A stretch of DNA of 64,000 nt from Coriolopsis trogii (GCA_020543525.1 JAHYIO010000003.1:3100001-3164000), one strand, 5' to 3'; shown: positions 1-12,353, counted from the stretch's first letter. The notes: generated by a model not told the origin, from the sequence alone. Numbers and translations: made by a program.

Positions 1-469
1 CTAGGGAGGGTATGGGGACTGAAGGGAGCTTCTCTACTGCAGCTTGCATGGCGGTGTAAAAGATGGGCACAACACCGGAGTACATGAACGACGGTGGAAT
101 CGCCAAAGCCGGTGCTATGAGACCAGCGTGCGGATTAGGTCAGGAACACAATGTCATTGAGAGTCGATACGGACCCACTACAGCTTCGCCTCCATACACC
201 ACGACCAACGCGGCTGCCGCATCCCGGACAAAGGACCGCTCCTCAACAGGCAGCATGAGTTTCTCCCCCTTCTCGCTCACATTTGCGGTCTTCGTCTTCA
301 GAATATGATCCCTCCAGAGCTTCTCGCGGATCTGCCTGAGCGCGAGGCACAGTCGAAACGCGGCGACGACATCCAGCGTGCTGAGTTGCAGACCGAACCA
401 GGTGAAAGGTGCGACTGGCTGCAAGATGAGCCTATACGCTTCGACGACGGGGAGGAGTAGGAGAGACAT
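1..469 (-). CDS. Hypothetical membrane protein, 5' part only (runs off left edge)
   Basis: Two exons are visible: 469-175 and 114 onward off the window edge. The 60-nt intron has donor GTCCGT, a CTAAT branch-like site and acceptor ATAG, and phase is preserved across it. The start MSLLLLPVVEAYRLILQPVA is hydrophobic and fits a signal anchor or first membrane segment. It is followed by a charged stretch (RQIREKLWRDH), then a second hydrophobic part that continues in exon 2 as ALAIPPSFMYSGVVPIFYTA. This pattern resembles an uncharacterised multi-spanning membrane protein of Agaricomycetes. The start was chosen because it is the first ATG of the open segment. The 3' end is missing, so length and C-terminal domains are unknown, and no function is assigned. 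Confidence 0.6.
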
Positions 470-1191
470 GAGAGCTTCGTGAGGGTCGTGACAACGGCGC
501 TGCTCTCTCTTTATCTGCAGCGGTCAAAGGCGTGGTGGAGGGTGTGGACGAACGTGGCTCGATATTAAGTCGACTCGGACATCGCGTCATGTCCGCTGTT
601 GGCCACCGCGCCAGAGCGTGCTTATATGGGCCATCACCAGCAAAACGGGTCTATAGACTTGCTCACAAAGAAGTCAGGCAAGGTACAATGGTGCAGTGGC
701 TGTAGTGGCCCTAAACCGGGAATGTGACGTGGTCTAAAGTTCCAACGGATTCAGTCGTCCGTGCGCTGGTTCAAGACCGTCCCCTCCAGAAAACTTGGTT
801 ACTTCGAGTCGCCCGCCGCGTAAGCAGTGGATCGGCCTAGTATAATATGTCCTTGACTGGCCAGGGAAGCAATTCCGCAACCTGCAGGACGTGCCGAGTT
901 AGTCTTAGGAGATCAGGACGCGTCGTCAGTCGCGCGGGTGGCCCGTGCCCTTCACAAACCTTTCCTTTTGCTTCTTGGCCCTGTGTTGTTGTTTTCAGCG
1001 AGACCAATTTTTGGGTCAACTCGGGTGTTGTCGTCCGTGTTTCGTCGCCTGGCAGACACGCAGCAGAGAGGAGAACAAACGATGACATTCAAAGTTGGAT
1101 CCATTCATGCGTACAAAACGATGAATCCATAATACAGACTGATAAAGATATAGAGTGGGTAAATGCGATGAGAGAAAGCACTGTTGCCAGA
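470..1191. other. Intergenic region, no gene seen
   Basis: This lies between the start of the membrane-protein gene (transcribed leftward) and the stop of the next leftward gene. It should hold the promoter of the former and the 3' end of the latter. Open frames here are short, overlap each other and show no family resemblance. Confidence 0.5.
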
Positions 1192-2392
1192 TTACGCCTG
1201 CACAGGACGACGGGAACACATCCTCTGCTGGATTTGCATGTAGTCCTTGACCGACTCCGGATGCCTGGCGAAGATTCTATCACGAGCGAGCTTGTTGAGC
1301 GGATTCCCAGGCGGCTTCGCAGGCCTGAAGGACAGAGCGGCCGCCTCGTTGAGCTTGTCGAAGAACGTGTAGCCCGGAAGACCGCAGAACTGGAAGATAA
1401 CGAGCTCAGCACCGACTTCGCCGCGCTCGAATTGGGCATACACCTCTTCGATGCTCGTGATGTGTCCCGAGGCCGATAGGTGGGCGAAACGGATGCTCGC
1501 CGCTGTGTCGCGCATCTGAACAAAGGGGAGACGAACACGAACGTGAGGTTACATTCTCTGCGCATGCTTGAACGAGCAACTCACCGATTGGGAGAGACTC
1601 CGCCAGCCGTCGACGCTCATGGTGTAGCCCGTCCGGTGCGCATAGTACTTGCCGCAGTATCGCCACGTCCGCTGCTTCCACTGATCTTCGGGTCCGGGCG
1701 AGTTGAGGAGGTGGAACAACCCAGCGCGATGCAGCCGAGCGCACTCGACGCTGAACATCCACGCGAACCCGTGCGTGCCCGTCCGGAGATGGTCGATCCC
1801 AGGCGCGTTCTGGTTGTGCATCCAGACGACGGGCAGCGTCTCGTCGCAGTGCGTGCGGAATCCCTTGGGCTGCTCCGCCATATCCAGGTCAGAGGTGCTC
1901 CTACGGTACGAGCGGGAAGAATTGATCACTCACGTGGGCGTATCGGTCGACGTCGTTCGGCGAGTCCGAAGGGAAGCGCGTCAGGCCGAGACCGGCGCAA
2001 CACTGGCGGATGGCATCGTCGACGAAGAACAGGCCGCCAGGGAGGTTCGCGGGCACGGCGTCCAGGTAGGATGCGGCTTCCTTGCCGAAGGCAAAATCCA
2101 GGGAACCGATGTGCCCGCTCTGTGCCTCTGCGCGCTGGCGGGCAAGAGCGAGATATTCGGCGCTCGGCGCATTTCGCGGGATCACGGTATGTTGGTGCAA
2201 GCAGGCGGGCGAGGTTTTGCGCTTTGCGCGTTTGGGACGAGGGATAGGCTGTTCAGTGACCTTGCTGACTTTGGTCTTGACGGTTGTTTTGGATTTGGTC
2301 TTGAGTATGAACTTTTGGGGCGGGTCAGAAGGGGAGCGGTTGACATTGAGAGCATTACGGTTGCAGGAAAGAGGTGCGCGGAGAGGAGCCAT
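1192..2392 (-). CDS. Fungal protein with a DUF6697-like C-terminal domain
   Basis: Three exons (2392-1934, 1872-1585, 1515-1192) give 356 residues. The first intron is 61 nt (donor GTGAGT, CTGAC branch site), the second 69 nt (GTGAGT...TTCAG), both phase 0. The first 60 residues are basic and low complexity (KTKSKTTVKTKVSK), possibly a nuclear or disordered region. The rest is globular: a GLFFVDDAIRQCC segment, then W-R-Y-C-G-K-Y-Y and S-V-D-G-W-R-S-L. The motif W-x-Y-x-G-x-Y followed by a Trp-containing helix resembles the basidiomycete DUF6697 domain; this is recalled from the family pattern and not tested. Function is unknown. The first ATG after an upstream open stretch (MAPLRAP) was taken as start; an upstream exon cannot be excluded. 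Confidence 0.65.
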
Positions 2393-3181
2393 GTTGCCAA
2401 TAGAATGTAGATGGTGGGGGGGCGATGTGAGGGAAACGCGACGTACCAAGGCTTTTTGAACAACACTCGCGCGAGAGGCTGGCGGGATGGTTGACAGACG
2501 ATCGGAGGGTGACGAGGTGAATGTCGGACCCGACCGATTACCCTCGTTATAGTCACCAGACATGGGTCATGGTCCAGCCGCTAGCTATCCTCCAATGGCA
2601 CATAATCTGTCGCGTGACGAGAACAAGGACCCAACATCGAATGGAGGATGCGCGAGAACAAGTAGTTGACTTCTCCAGTTCCAGAATGAGGTGTGTCGCC
2701 GAGCATGTTCAGAGCAATTTCAGCGCAGCGGCATCGAAACTAGACCTGAGAGGACCAGAATGAGTAAGAACCGTTGAGTACGAGTGTGTGGAAGCGATGA
2801 CTATCAGTCGATGATGGACTGGCATGCTAGTAGGCTAGAGGTATATATGGCTTGATGTACCTGTGCACCATTGAGACTCCTAGCCAAGAGAAAGACCAAA
2901 CCATGCAGAATAGACATGAATTATCGATGTAAGGTCCGAAAGTCGTGGTGGTGGACAGAGTCGACGATGAAATTGGCGCCGTGATCGAGGAGGCGGCTGG
3001 TACTGTCGTCATCCATACACCTCTCATATCTTCCCCCATGACCTCCACTCGACCTCCATATCTCTCTTGACGAGCTGCACGAGTTCCCGGGATATTTACT
3101 GTATCTTGCTTTACTGGACTCGCTACTGCAGCTAGGCTCTTGACCACCTCTTGACTTGACCGGAGCGTCCTCTCGGCTACC
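2393..3181. other. Divergent promoter region
   Basis: These 789 bp separate the starts of two divergently transcribed genes, the DUF6697-like gene and the TIP homologue. Open frames on the minus strand here have no recognisable domain. A TATATATGG-like stretch sits near 2840, but no core promoter is assigned. Confidence 0.4.
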
Positions 3182-5890
3182 ATGAGGGGCACTGCTCTCC
3201 CAACATGCTTGCTTGCTACTCTGCTATATGTTTTACCTAGCTCCGCTATATGGCCCTTTCCGCCGAAGCGGTTCAGCGGTAATGCTCTACTCAATGCTGG
3301 AACCATGGGCATCAAGTCAGACATGACGGTGATTGCGTTCGGGGACTTCAACGGGGACCAATTGTGAGTCCGCCAAACCGTGTCACTGTGACCCAGAACC
3401 ATCCAACACCCTACGCATATAGCTTGGACATTCTGGCGCTGGGTTCTGACCACCAGACACTCAATATATATCTATGGGATCATGGTGAGTGTTTTCAAGC
3501 ATTCGGCGAGGCCCCACTACCTTTCACACCGGCCTATACGCGAAACTAACCGCATATCCTATAGAGGATTACACCTTCAAGCGAGACTCTGCATTCCGGC
3601 ATCCGGACAGGGTCTACAATGTCATTCCGGGTGACTTCACGCAGGACGGGAGGTTAGACCTTCTCGTCTATGGCCAGTCCTCAACCTCGAACGAACTGTC
3701 AATTGGATTGTATCCTGCGATACCGAAGGGTGGCTTCGGTAAGCAAACTCAGGTTCCACTCCACTTCAGGAACTTCGCTTAGTCCTCGACAGACTTGTAC
3801 CCTTTGACAGCTCCTGTGTCCGGCCTTGCCCAGCCGATCCCCATGGACATGAACGGTGATCTCAAGATTGACTTGTTTGGCGTTCCGTCACCCCGGCCAT
3901 CGTCTTCGCCTTTCAAGGTTTGGCAGAACGTTTGGAACTCCTCGAACCCCCAGTCGGACATCTTCAAACTGTACGTTGCCCAGTAACCATTGCACGCATG
4001 ATGAAACGAGTCATTCATATTCGCAGTGTTGATCCGTCGTTCAAGTCTGGCACCCAATGTAGCCTTTCCAACCCCCACAGCAACGCCGCAGTTGATCTCA
4101 ACGGAGATTGTCTCGCAGGTGGGTGTCGAAGGGTCGCATCCTGACAAAGCGCGGGGTGATTTGACGGCATTATGTCTAGATATATTCCTTGTGTGTGAGG
4201 ATTCTGGCAAGAAGTTCTTCCAAATCTGGATCAACGACAAGGACAACGGCTTCCTGCTTGCGCAGCAAGGCAGTCTGCCGGCCGGTACTCAGTACATCTC
4301 GTTTGCAGACATCGGTATTGACCATACTCGACTGCAAGGACGCGCCATTTGCTCACAGATCCTTTTCAGACCGAGACGGCACACTGGACATGCTCTTCGC
4401 TACTTGCGCCTCAGTGTCGTCTTCCACTGGTATTGGCTCAACGTGTTCTATCAACATCGCGTACAACAAGCAACTCCCTCTATGCAGCTCGTCCACCCAA
4501 CAAAGCGTCGTGAATGGCAAGCGCATCTGCCGCCCGCCCGACGATTTGTGCACAGCCGATTCCGACTTCAGCTTCGATCTCAGGGAGAGCTCAGACAACG
4601 ATGTGGGTTGACCCGGGTACCCTAATTCGAAGCGCACGGCCTAATGACACATTGTAGGCATTCGTTCGCATACCCCTCTCTGACATCTTCCCGCCTTCGC
4701 CGACCTCTCCCGGACTGCTTGTGATGGACACCACCCAAAGCCCAGCCATTCCGGTCCCCATCAAGCTTGGGGACGTGAACCAGGACGGGTTCCCCGACTT
4801 GCTCGCGATCGTCGTGAGCGGTAGCGGGTCGCATAGACAACGCACTCCCAACCTTGTGCTCTCCGTCCCGTGCGCGTCGGGCGTAGCGGGCTGTGACGGT
4901 CAGGGCCGTGGCAGACGCGGGTGGCAGGTAGTGAAGAAGGACGCGGATCCGCTGGTTGCTGTCCAGGATGCGCGCTCTGTGGCGTTCTTGGATATGGATG
5001 AGGATGTGAGTCACGGCTCCCTGCATAGGCATCGGTCGCAGGTCTGATTGTTTGGGTAGGGCACGTTGGACATCATGGTTCAGCGGACCGGAGATCAGGG
5101 AGCAGGCAACATCCTGTTTGTCCAGAACAACTTCTACTACGATGCGTTCTTCCTCAAGGCGATCGGTGAGTTAATCCACGTGGCCATACTGCAACACGCT
5201 GATGTGCGCGTTCCAGTCGTCAATGGAGCGTGCAGCAGTGGCACGTGTCCTGCAAGCGATGGCGTAGACAAGTACCACGTAAGCTGTAGTTAATGCGTGG
5301 TATTCCTTTTGCTCACCATGTTCGCAGCCATACGGCGTCAGCTACTCCGGTGCAACGTACAAGTATACCGTCCTGGATACCTCAGGAAGGCGATCTGCCG
5401 CTCAGGGTCAGCCGCGCGCTCTTCCGTCAGCCCCATCTAGCTGACATGGTCACACTGCAGTCGGACAGATGCCACAAGCGGCATATCAGTCTCTCCTAAC
5501 CCCCTACGTCTACTTTGGACTTGGCCGGACGAACAACTACATCGAGAACCTCTTCGTCGGCTCGACGAAGCATACGCCAGAGCATTACATCAACATGGAA
5601 GGCGTCATACCGAACTCCAAGGTCGTCATCATCCCGCCGGTGGAGGGCGATTCGTGGAGGAGAGAACTGTACCTGCGCCCGGGAGAGTGGATCCCTTGGG
5701 TCACGGTCACGGTCGTTGCTGCGCTAATTATTCTTGCCATCATCGTGCTCGTGCTTCATCTGAACGAGAAGGTGCGTCTCTCCTGGTGCTGTCTGGCCAT
5801 CAGCACGTTAACAATATCATCCTGTTGTAGAGGGAAGACGAGCTCGAGAGGAGACGAGCCTCGCACCACATCAATTTCGACGCTCTATAA
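3182..5890 (+). CDS. TIP/ITFG1 homologue (T-cell immunomodulatory protein family, FG-GAP/VCBS repeats)
   Basis: Thirteen exons join cleanly: 3182-3363, 3423-3484, 3565-3738, 3793-3970, 4027-4118, 4180-4314, 4370-4602, 4658-5005, 5060-5165, 5217-5278, 5328-5406, 5461-5771, 5831-5890. They give 673 residues. An N-terminal signal peptide (CLLATLLYVLPSSA) is followed by a beta-propeller ectodomain. It carries repeated Ca-binding FG-GAP/VCBS signatures: FGDFNGDQFLDIL, GDFTQDGRLDLLV, MDMNGDLKIDLFG, DRDGTLDMLF, GDVNQDGFPDLLA and DMDEDGTLDIMV. A single membrane span follows (WVTVTVVAALIILAIIVLVL), then a short basic tail ending HHINFDAL, close to the conserved HFDAM-type end of animal TIP. It is inferred to be a type I membrane protein of the secretory pathway or cell surface; its role in fungi is not established. 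Every intron is 50-80 nt and phase-compatible, which makes the model strong. Its 3' end converges on LACTB2 across 163 bp. Confidence 0.9.
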
Positions 5891-6053
5891 TCTATCCCAT
5901 CACAGTACAGATCTAGGTTTCCGCGATGTACATCTGACACGTTCGGAGCCACTCCGAACTTCGCGCGTGCTATGTACACGTCAGCTTATATGCTATGAGC
6001 GCACCATTCCACGCGATCTGCACACCGTGCAATCACAGGCACAGGAACACTGA

Positions 6054-7248
6054 CTAGTTCATGAGCACCCACACCGGTCCGGCCTTCTCGACCCGGCCCT
6101 CCTCGAGCAGCTTGTTGAGGTGGAGCTCGACGCTGTGCGCAGCGGGTGCCCAGAGCTCCTTGGGGTAGCTCGCGTAGATGGTCGCGACGAGGGACTCGAT
6201 CGTCCACCCCTCGCGATGGGATCCGGGCACATCGGGCCCATATGCATGCGGCTGTTGAAGGGCTTGTACGATCTGCTCCTCGCGTTCGAGGCGGTGCTTG
6301 AGATACGTCGCGACGCGACCGACGCCGTCCTTGACGACGGGGCCGTGGCCCGGGTAGACGACGTCGTACGTCGTCCCGGTCTTGTCTGCGTGCGCAAAGT
6401 CGAGCATCTTCTGGAGGCTGGACATGTAGGTGCCGAGGTCCTCGAAGACGGCGCTTCCGTGCCCGAGGACGGTGTCGGCGGTGAAGAGCGCGCGGTCGGT
6501 GGGGTAGTAGATGCAGAGCGAGTCGGGCGTGTGGCCGGGGGTGTGGATGATGTGCAGCGTGGATTCGGGGGAGGTGGGGGATGCGGAGGGGAGGGGTATC
6601 GTGTCCGAGTCGGAGAGGTCGTGTAGGGCGGCGCCGTTTGGGCTTGGGGTGTAGGATCCAGGGAGGAGGGACGCTATGACGGACGTGAGGCCTGGCTCGG
6701 GTACGGAGAGGGGTATCTTGTGGATCCGCGGTGGTTTGTAGGGGCTCACTGAGCCTTGGGTGTCCCAGAGGCGGCGGAGGAGTGCGAGCACGGAGGGCAA
6801 GCCATGGGTGTGGTCGTGGTGCCTATGCGTTATGATGATGTCCGAGATGTGTGGCTCTCCCGGCATTGTCTCCCGTGCACTGTCGGACAAGACGTCCTGC
6901 AGGAGAGGTATATATTCTTCCTTGCCTTCGCCGGTGTCGATCAGGACATATGGATTGCGCTCCCCGACCAAATACGTGTTTGTCCCTGACCCAGGATATT
7001 AGGTTCAATGCATGGACCAGAGAAGGTCTCGGAGTACCTTGAAGTGTGAATTTCCCTGGGTTCTGTGCGCATGCATTTGAGTTAGTCATGAGGTTAACTC
7101 TCGGCAGCGGTGTCGGTAGACTGCACCTGCCCGAGAATCCTAGTCACAGTCTTGCTGATCTACAGAGAGCATGAGCCGCTGGTTTTTTTCCTGCGAAGCA
7201 AAGGGCTCCTACCCGAGTTACGGCCGGTAGGACCTCGAAGCCCTCCAT
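6054..7248 (-). CDS. LACTB2-type metallo-beta-lactamase-fold hydrolase (probable endoribonuclease)
   Basis: Four exons (7248-7213, 7159-7127, 7062-7038, 6985-6054) give 341 residues. The start MEGFEVLPAVTR is joined to ISKTVTRILGQ, then NPGKFTLQ, then GTNTYLVGERNPYVLIDTG. This reproduces the N-terminal signature of LACTB2 proteins (NPG-x-x-TLQGTNTYLVG). The zinc-binding motif H-x-H-x-D-H is present as THRHHDH at about residues 84-90. Further ligands sit in HTPGHTPDS, FTADTVLG and YPGHG. The C-terminal third carries the winged-helix-like extension typical of the family (ESLVATIYASYPKELW). Animal LACTB2 is a mitochondrial single-strand endoribonuclease; the same activity here is inference from homology. 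No obvious mitochondrial presequence is visible. The gene is divergent from the CWC22 homologue, with only 161 bp between start codons. Confidence 0.92.
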
Positions 7249-7409
7249 GCTTGTGTGGGCGACCGTTACGGCAGAAGATAAGAAGGTGAGAACTGCCAAA
7301 TGCGGACGGGTGACGCTTCAGCTGAGTCTTACGTAATGAGGGCTGTTTGTTCGCGCCGGCCGCGCTGTGACTGTCAGTAGTGCCCTCTCTGACCTCGACG
7401 ACGACTACG
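7249..7409. promoter_or_regulatory. Short bidirectional promoter between LACTB2 and CWC22 homologues
   Basis: Only 161 bp separate the start codons of two genes pointing away from each other, so both core promoters and 5' UTRs must fit here or overlap. No TATA box is evident on either strand, as expected of housekeeping genes. The boundaries are simply the two ATGs. Confidence 0.5.
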
Positions 7410-10213
7410 ATGGCGACTGCAGCTACCTTGACCCCCACTTCTCCCGGAGATGGTCTGCAGAAGAGGAAGAGGTATGTGTCTTGACTTGTGGCTGAACACA
7501 CTACGTGCTGACGGGCAACCAGGTCGCGTTCCCCAGAACACTCCGAGCAGCCACCGTCAAGCCGGCGCAGGTCCATTTCCCCCCCTCCGTCCCGTCTTGT
7601 GGATGTAAAAGTTGCGGATGTTGACCCTGCTCGTCGCGCAGAACGTGAACGACAGCTTGCGGTACGCCTGGCGGAAAAGGAGCTGCAGAAGTTGGAGAAG
7701 GACAAGGAGAAGGAGAAAGATGGCAAAAAGGACACCAACTTCGACGCTGCTGCCGAGTTTGCGAAGCTCACAAGCTCGCGCTCTGGAGGTGTGTACCTAC
7801 CTCCGGCTAGGCTACGGGCGATGCAGGAGGCCGCATCGAAGGACAAGGCGAGTGCGGAGTACCAGAGAATCACCTGGGATGCACTGCGCAAGTCAATTAC
7901 GGGTATTGTCAACCGTGTCAACGTCGCAAACATCAAGCACGTCGTCCCCGAATTGTTCCAGGAGAATCTCATTCGTGGGCGTGGCCTGTTCGCACGGAGT
8001 GTCATGAAAGCCCAAGCAGCCAGTTTACCCTTCACGCCCGTCTTTGCGGCGCTCGTGGCTATCATCAACACGAAGTTACCTCAAGTCGGAGAGTTGGTCT
8101 TGACGCGCCTCATCAGTCAGTTCCGTCGTGCGTTCAAACGAAATGATAAGGTATGCATACTGCGTCCTACCTCCCGCATGCATTGTTCATCGCTAGCTCT
8201 AGATCGTTTGCCACTCTACGACTACTTTCATCGCTCACCTCGTCAACCAAGCCGTCGCCCACGAGATCATTGCACTCCAAATTCTTGTACTTCTACTTGA
8301 ACGCCCCACGGACGACTCCATCGAGATTGCAGTCGGGTTTATGCGTGAGGTCGGCGCGTTCCTCAGTGAGAACTCTCCAAAAGCGAACGCCACCGTATTC
8401 GAACGCTTCCGTGCCGTCCTCAACGAGGGTTCCATCAGCCAACGTGTACAATACATGATCGAAGTGCTCATGCAAGTGCGGAAGGACAAGTACAAGGACA
8501 ACCCGATCATCCCGGAGGGTTTGGATCTCGTTGAAGAGGACGAGCAAATTACCCATCAAATACAGCTCGAGGAGGAGCTGCAAGTGCAGGAGGGATTGAG
8601 TGAGTTCCGTGTTAACGCAATTCACAATGGTAGGCTTATGATGGTTCTAGACATCTTCAAGTTCGATCCCAATTACGTGGAGAACGAGGAGAAGTACAAG
8701 CAGATTAAGGCTGAGATCCTTGGCGAGGGGTCGTCAGATGAAGAGTCCGGCTCAGAAGAGTCGTCCGAGGAGGACGAGGAAGAGGACGAGGAAGGTTCGT
8801 GTCGCAGGTTACGTCATCGAGCCTCTTCCTGACGCCCTTCGTAGCTGTTGCAGAGAAAGAGGGTATCGAGGACAAAACACAGACGAATCTCATTAACCTC
8901 CGTCGAGTCATCTACCTAACCATTATGAACGCTCTGAACTACGAGGAGGCTGTTCACAAGCTCCTCAAAGTCCAGATCAAGGAGGGCCAAGAGGTACGCA
9001 TCAATTGTCCCCCAATCTCCAAGACGAGTTTACTGACAAGCGTCGAAGATCGAACTTTGCAAGATGATCATCGAGTGTTGCTCGCAGGAACGCTCGTATT
9101 CGACGTTCTACGGCCTCATCGGTGAACGGTTCTGCAGGCTCAACCGCGTCTGGTTCGATTGTTTCGAACAGGCGTTCCGCGAATACTACGAAACCATCCA
9201 TCGATATGAGACCAATCGTCTGCGGAACATCGGTCGTTTCTTTGGGCACCTCCTCGCTTCCGACGCGATCTCTTGGAATGTCTTCGACTGCATCAAGCTC
9301 ACCGAAGAGGACACTACCTCCAGTTCTCGTATCTTCATCAAAATCATGTTCAACGAGATCACGGAGAGCATGGGCCTGAAACAGGTCTCGGAGAGGTTTA
9401 AGGATCCAGAAGTGAGGATGTCGTGTCGTGGTATGTTCCCCATGGACAACCCAAAGGACACCCGGTTCTCCATCAACTACTTTACTTCCATCGGGCTTGG
9501 TGTCATCACCGAGGAGATGCGTGAGCACCTAAAGGTATGTGTGACGGCCTCTTTCCTCTCTCGTTCACCTGCTCATGCATGGCTTTGCACAGAACGCCCC
9601 GCGTCTCATCATGGAACAACGCCGGGCGATGCTCGAGGCCGAGTCTTCCTCCTCCGACTCAGACAGCTCGGACTCTGACGACTCGGACGACTCTGACTCT
9701 GACTCTGATTCGGATTCGGATTCAGACTCGGCATCGAGCCGGTCCCGCACCCGTTCTCGTTCACCTCCCCGCCGAGACAGAGACAGGCGGCGGGACGACT
9801 CGCGCACGCCTCCTCCGCGCCGTGACCGGGACAGAAGGCCGTCCGTCTCGCCTCCACGGTACCGCAGGGACGAGAGGGAGCGGTCGCGCGAGCGATACCC
9901 TCCTCCGCGCCGGGACTCGCCGCCGCGCCGAAGGGATTCGCCACCACCCCGGCGGAAGGATTCTCCTCCCCGCCGCCGAGATCTCTCGCCCGACCGGCGT
10001 GACCGTCGGGCGCGCTCGCCGCCCAGCTCGGCGTCGCCCCCGCCGCGCTCCTCTCGCAACGGCCGTCGGTCGCGTTCGCGCTCGCGGTCGTACTCGCCGC
10101 CGCCGCGTCGGGGCAAGGAGGTGGACCGGCGCCGGGACGATTCGCGTGAGCGGGAGTATGAGAGGGACCGCAGGCGGAGGTCGGTGTCGAGGGATAGGTA
10201 TGCCAGGCGGTGA
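7410..10213 (+). CDS. CWC22: CWC22 pre-mRNA splicing factor (MIF4G + MA3, RS tail)
   Basis: Six exons (7410-7471, 7523-8150, 8203-8794, 8845-8993, 9049-9534, 9593-10213) give 845 residues. After a charged N-terminus comes [14 protein letters not shown] (about residue 109), a hallmark of CWC22, and then a MIF4G domain ([17 protein letters not shown]...[14 protein letters not shown]). An acidic linker ([18 protein letters not shown]) leads into the MA3 domain ([24 protein letters not shown]). The block [20 protein letters not shown] follows. The last exon encodes a Ser-Asp run and then a long Arg-Ser-rich tail with many SPPRR-type units. CWC22 joins the spliceosome before activation and, in animals and plants, escorts eIF4A3 for exon-junction complex loading; nuclear localisation is expected. 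The length and domain order match the family. It converges with the spartin-like gene downstream. Confidence 0.93.
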
Positions 10214-10516
10214 GTGCCGCCTATGGAGGTTGGTGGCTTGGTTGGCTGGGGCCGAATGGAAGGTCCCTCTCCTTCTCGTCGACGGATGTAATCTATGTAT
10301 GCTTCACTAGCACACACACACATGTATGCTCTCGTGTGGATCCTGAATCCGAATGCATTCGTGAGCTAGTCGATGTGGCGATATGGTATTCGAATGATTT
10401 ATGGTATCAACAGTCCAATCCTCTGAAGCATGGGTGAATACAACGCTAATCCGATACACTCCTTTTGACTTCCATATCTCACTATGTTTGATCTCGCCGG
10501 CAACACAACCCTCCCT
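10214..10516. terminator. Shared 3' region of convergent genes
   Basis: These 303 bp between two converging stop codons must carry both polyadenylation regions. A CA run (CACACACACACATG, around 10310) is the only simple sequence. No discrete poly(A) signal can be assigned with confidence. Confidence 0.35.
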
Positions 10517-12353
10517 TCACTTCTTCTCAGAAGCCCCCTGCTCCTGCCGATCCACCACCAACCCACTCATCTCCCTCCCGCCCGGCCCACCCAACGGCCC
10601 GATCTTCGCCTTGATCCAATGCCTGCCGGCCTTCTTGATCAGCGCGCGGCGCGCGAACCCGCGCATGTCGATGTACACGAGCGTCACGTTCCGCGCGGTG
10701 TGCGCGGCGAGGTGCGTCGAGCGCCCCGCGTCCGCGCCGTACTTGTGGCCGACGACGGCGGAGACGCGCTCCGCGCCGACGTCGAACGTGCGCCGGAGCG
10801 AGTCGTCGACGGTCGCGACGATCAGGTTCGCGCTCAGCGCGAGCTTCTTGCCGCGCCCGAGCGGCTTGGGCGCTCCTGGTCCGCCCGGGGCGGGTGCGGG
10901 AGTCCCGGGCACGCTCGACGGTGTCCCGGGGTAGCTGCGGGGAGGGAGGGGAGGGGCGGGGCCTGGGGCTGGCGCACCAGTGGCGGGTGCGGTGCCGCGA
11001 CGGGGAGGCAGAGGGGGCTTCCCGTCCTGGCCTGGCGTCGCCGTCCCAGGATACGGCGGTGGGGGCGCCTCCGACTGGAAAGAGCGCACGCTCGCGGTCG
11101 ACGCCGACGCATACGGGCCAGGCGGCGCGGAGGGAGCGATCGCAGGAGCTGGTCCTGGCGTGGTCGCGGGCTTCTTGCCCTTGTCGGCGGAAGGGGCGGC
11201 GCCGACGGCGCGCTTGATGAGGTCCTCGACGATGCCGACGGTGCGGGAGCTGACTTTGGCGGCTTGGCCGCTGATGGCGTATGCGCGCGAGAGCGTCTGC
11301 GTCGTACGCGGGTGCGAGAGGAGGAGGAGCGCGCGGGGCGGGGGTGGGGGCGGGGTGCCGTCTCTGGTGGCCTGGCCGGGGGGCGGGGCGGGGGCTGAGT
11401 GGTTGATGTAGTAGTTCGTGGCGTGGGTGAGCCCGGTGAGGAGCATCGAGGTCGAGGTCGATATCGCGGAGCTGAGTCGGTGCGCATCGCATGCTCAGAC
11501 AGTGGACGGGCGATTGGATGGAAAAGCGGAGGCAGACGTACCTGATCAATGTGGCAGACTTGGTCATCCAGTCCTGGTCCTCGGGCGGGATGGCGTGCAC
11601 GAAGATCTCCCTCGCCTCGTCCAGGTCCGAGCTCTGGTCCATGAACGGCACGACGCTCGTCCCCGCGCCCGTGTACGCGTCGTACATGTCCGGGGGGAGC
11701 TCGAGCATGACCGGCGCAGGCTGCCCGTCCTTGCCCTTCCCGTCTCCTTGCGCCAGGGCCGGGTCCTCCTTGATGTTGACGCGGTTCGGGAGCTCGCCGA
11801 CGACTTCGCCGCTCTGCTCGTCCATGAGGACGAGCTTGCCGCGCAGGTCCTCGGGTGGTATCGATTGTGTGCTCTCCGGTTGTTGCTGCTGCTCGTGCGG
11901 AGCCCCACCAGACTCCGCGTGCCAGTCAAAGTTGGCATACTGCCCGAGGATGTGGTCCAAGGCCTCTACGCTCTCTGCACGGTGCGTATCCGGGCGCGAC
12001 GGTACGGGCACGGTGAGTCGAATGAAGCCCGGCTCTCGGTCTGCAGGACTGAGGCCGCCGCCGGCGCCCGCGTCGGAGTGGAAGGTATATGTGCGCGTAC
12101 CATCGGGGGAGATATGAAGCGATATCGCGCGCGCAGGGTCCAGCGGGAGCTCGAGACTGCCCAGACGGAGGACGAGGATGAGAGAACGGTCAGAGGCGAA
12201 GAGCGAGGCTGCGAGCGGCGCGTTCTGGTCGGTGGAGTCGGGGGCGAAGGTGACGCATTCGAGCGCGAGTGTGCCGTTTTCGCTCGCGTTCGCGGTCGAG
12301 AGGGTCACGTCGGGGATGTGGAGGAGGACGAAGGCTTCAGGGTGCGTGGACAT
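10517..12353 (-). CDS. Spartin-like senescence-domain protein
   Basis: Two exons (12353-11542 and 11471-10517, a 70-nt intron, phase 2) give 588 residues. The N-terminal half (residues 1-250) looks like a beta-rich domain: ECVTFAPDS, SLILVLRLGSLELPLDP. The second half fits the senescence/spartin-associated domain. It starts near DWMTKSATLIS, continues LLTGLTHATNYYIN and YAISGQAAKVSSRTVGIVEDLI, and resumes as GRGKKLALSANLIVATVDDSLRR, AERVSAVVGHKYG and VTLVYIDMRGFARRALIKKAG. A roughly 120-residue Pro/Ala/Gly-rich low-complexity insert (PPPYPG, PPLPPRRG) splits the domain. Spartin-type proteins associate with lipid droplets and membranes; that role here is inferred. The gene is very GC-rich, so long antisense open frames occur but have no support. 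A truncated duplicate of its 5' end lies just upstream. Confidence 0.82.

Noticed and set aside
1480..2410. Plus-strand frames across the DUF6697-like gene
   Set aside because: They overlap a three-exon gene with phase-consistent junctions; no domain on the plus strand.
9565..10323. Long minus-strand frame opposite the CWC22 RS tail
   Set aside because: It is the mirror of a GC-rich, Ser/Arg-coding exon with an RS-like composition on both strands; the plus-strand gene has strong homology.
10484..11398. Two plus-strand frames across the spartin-like gene
   Set aside because: They run over the exon of a recognisable gene; composition (Arg/Gly-rich) is typical of antisense reading of GC-rich coding DNA.
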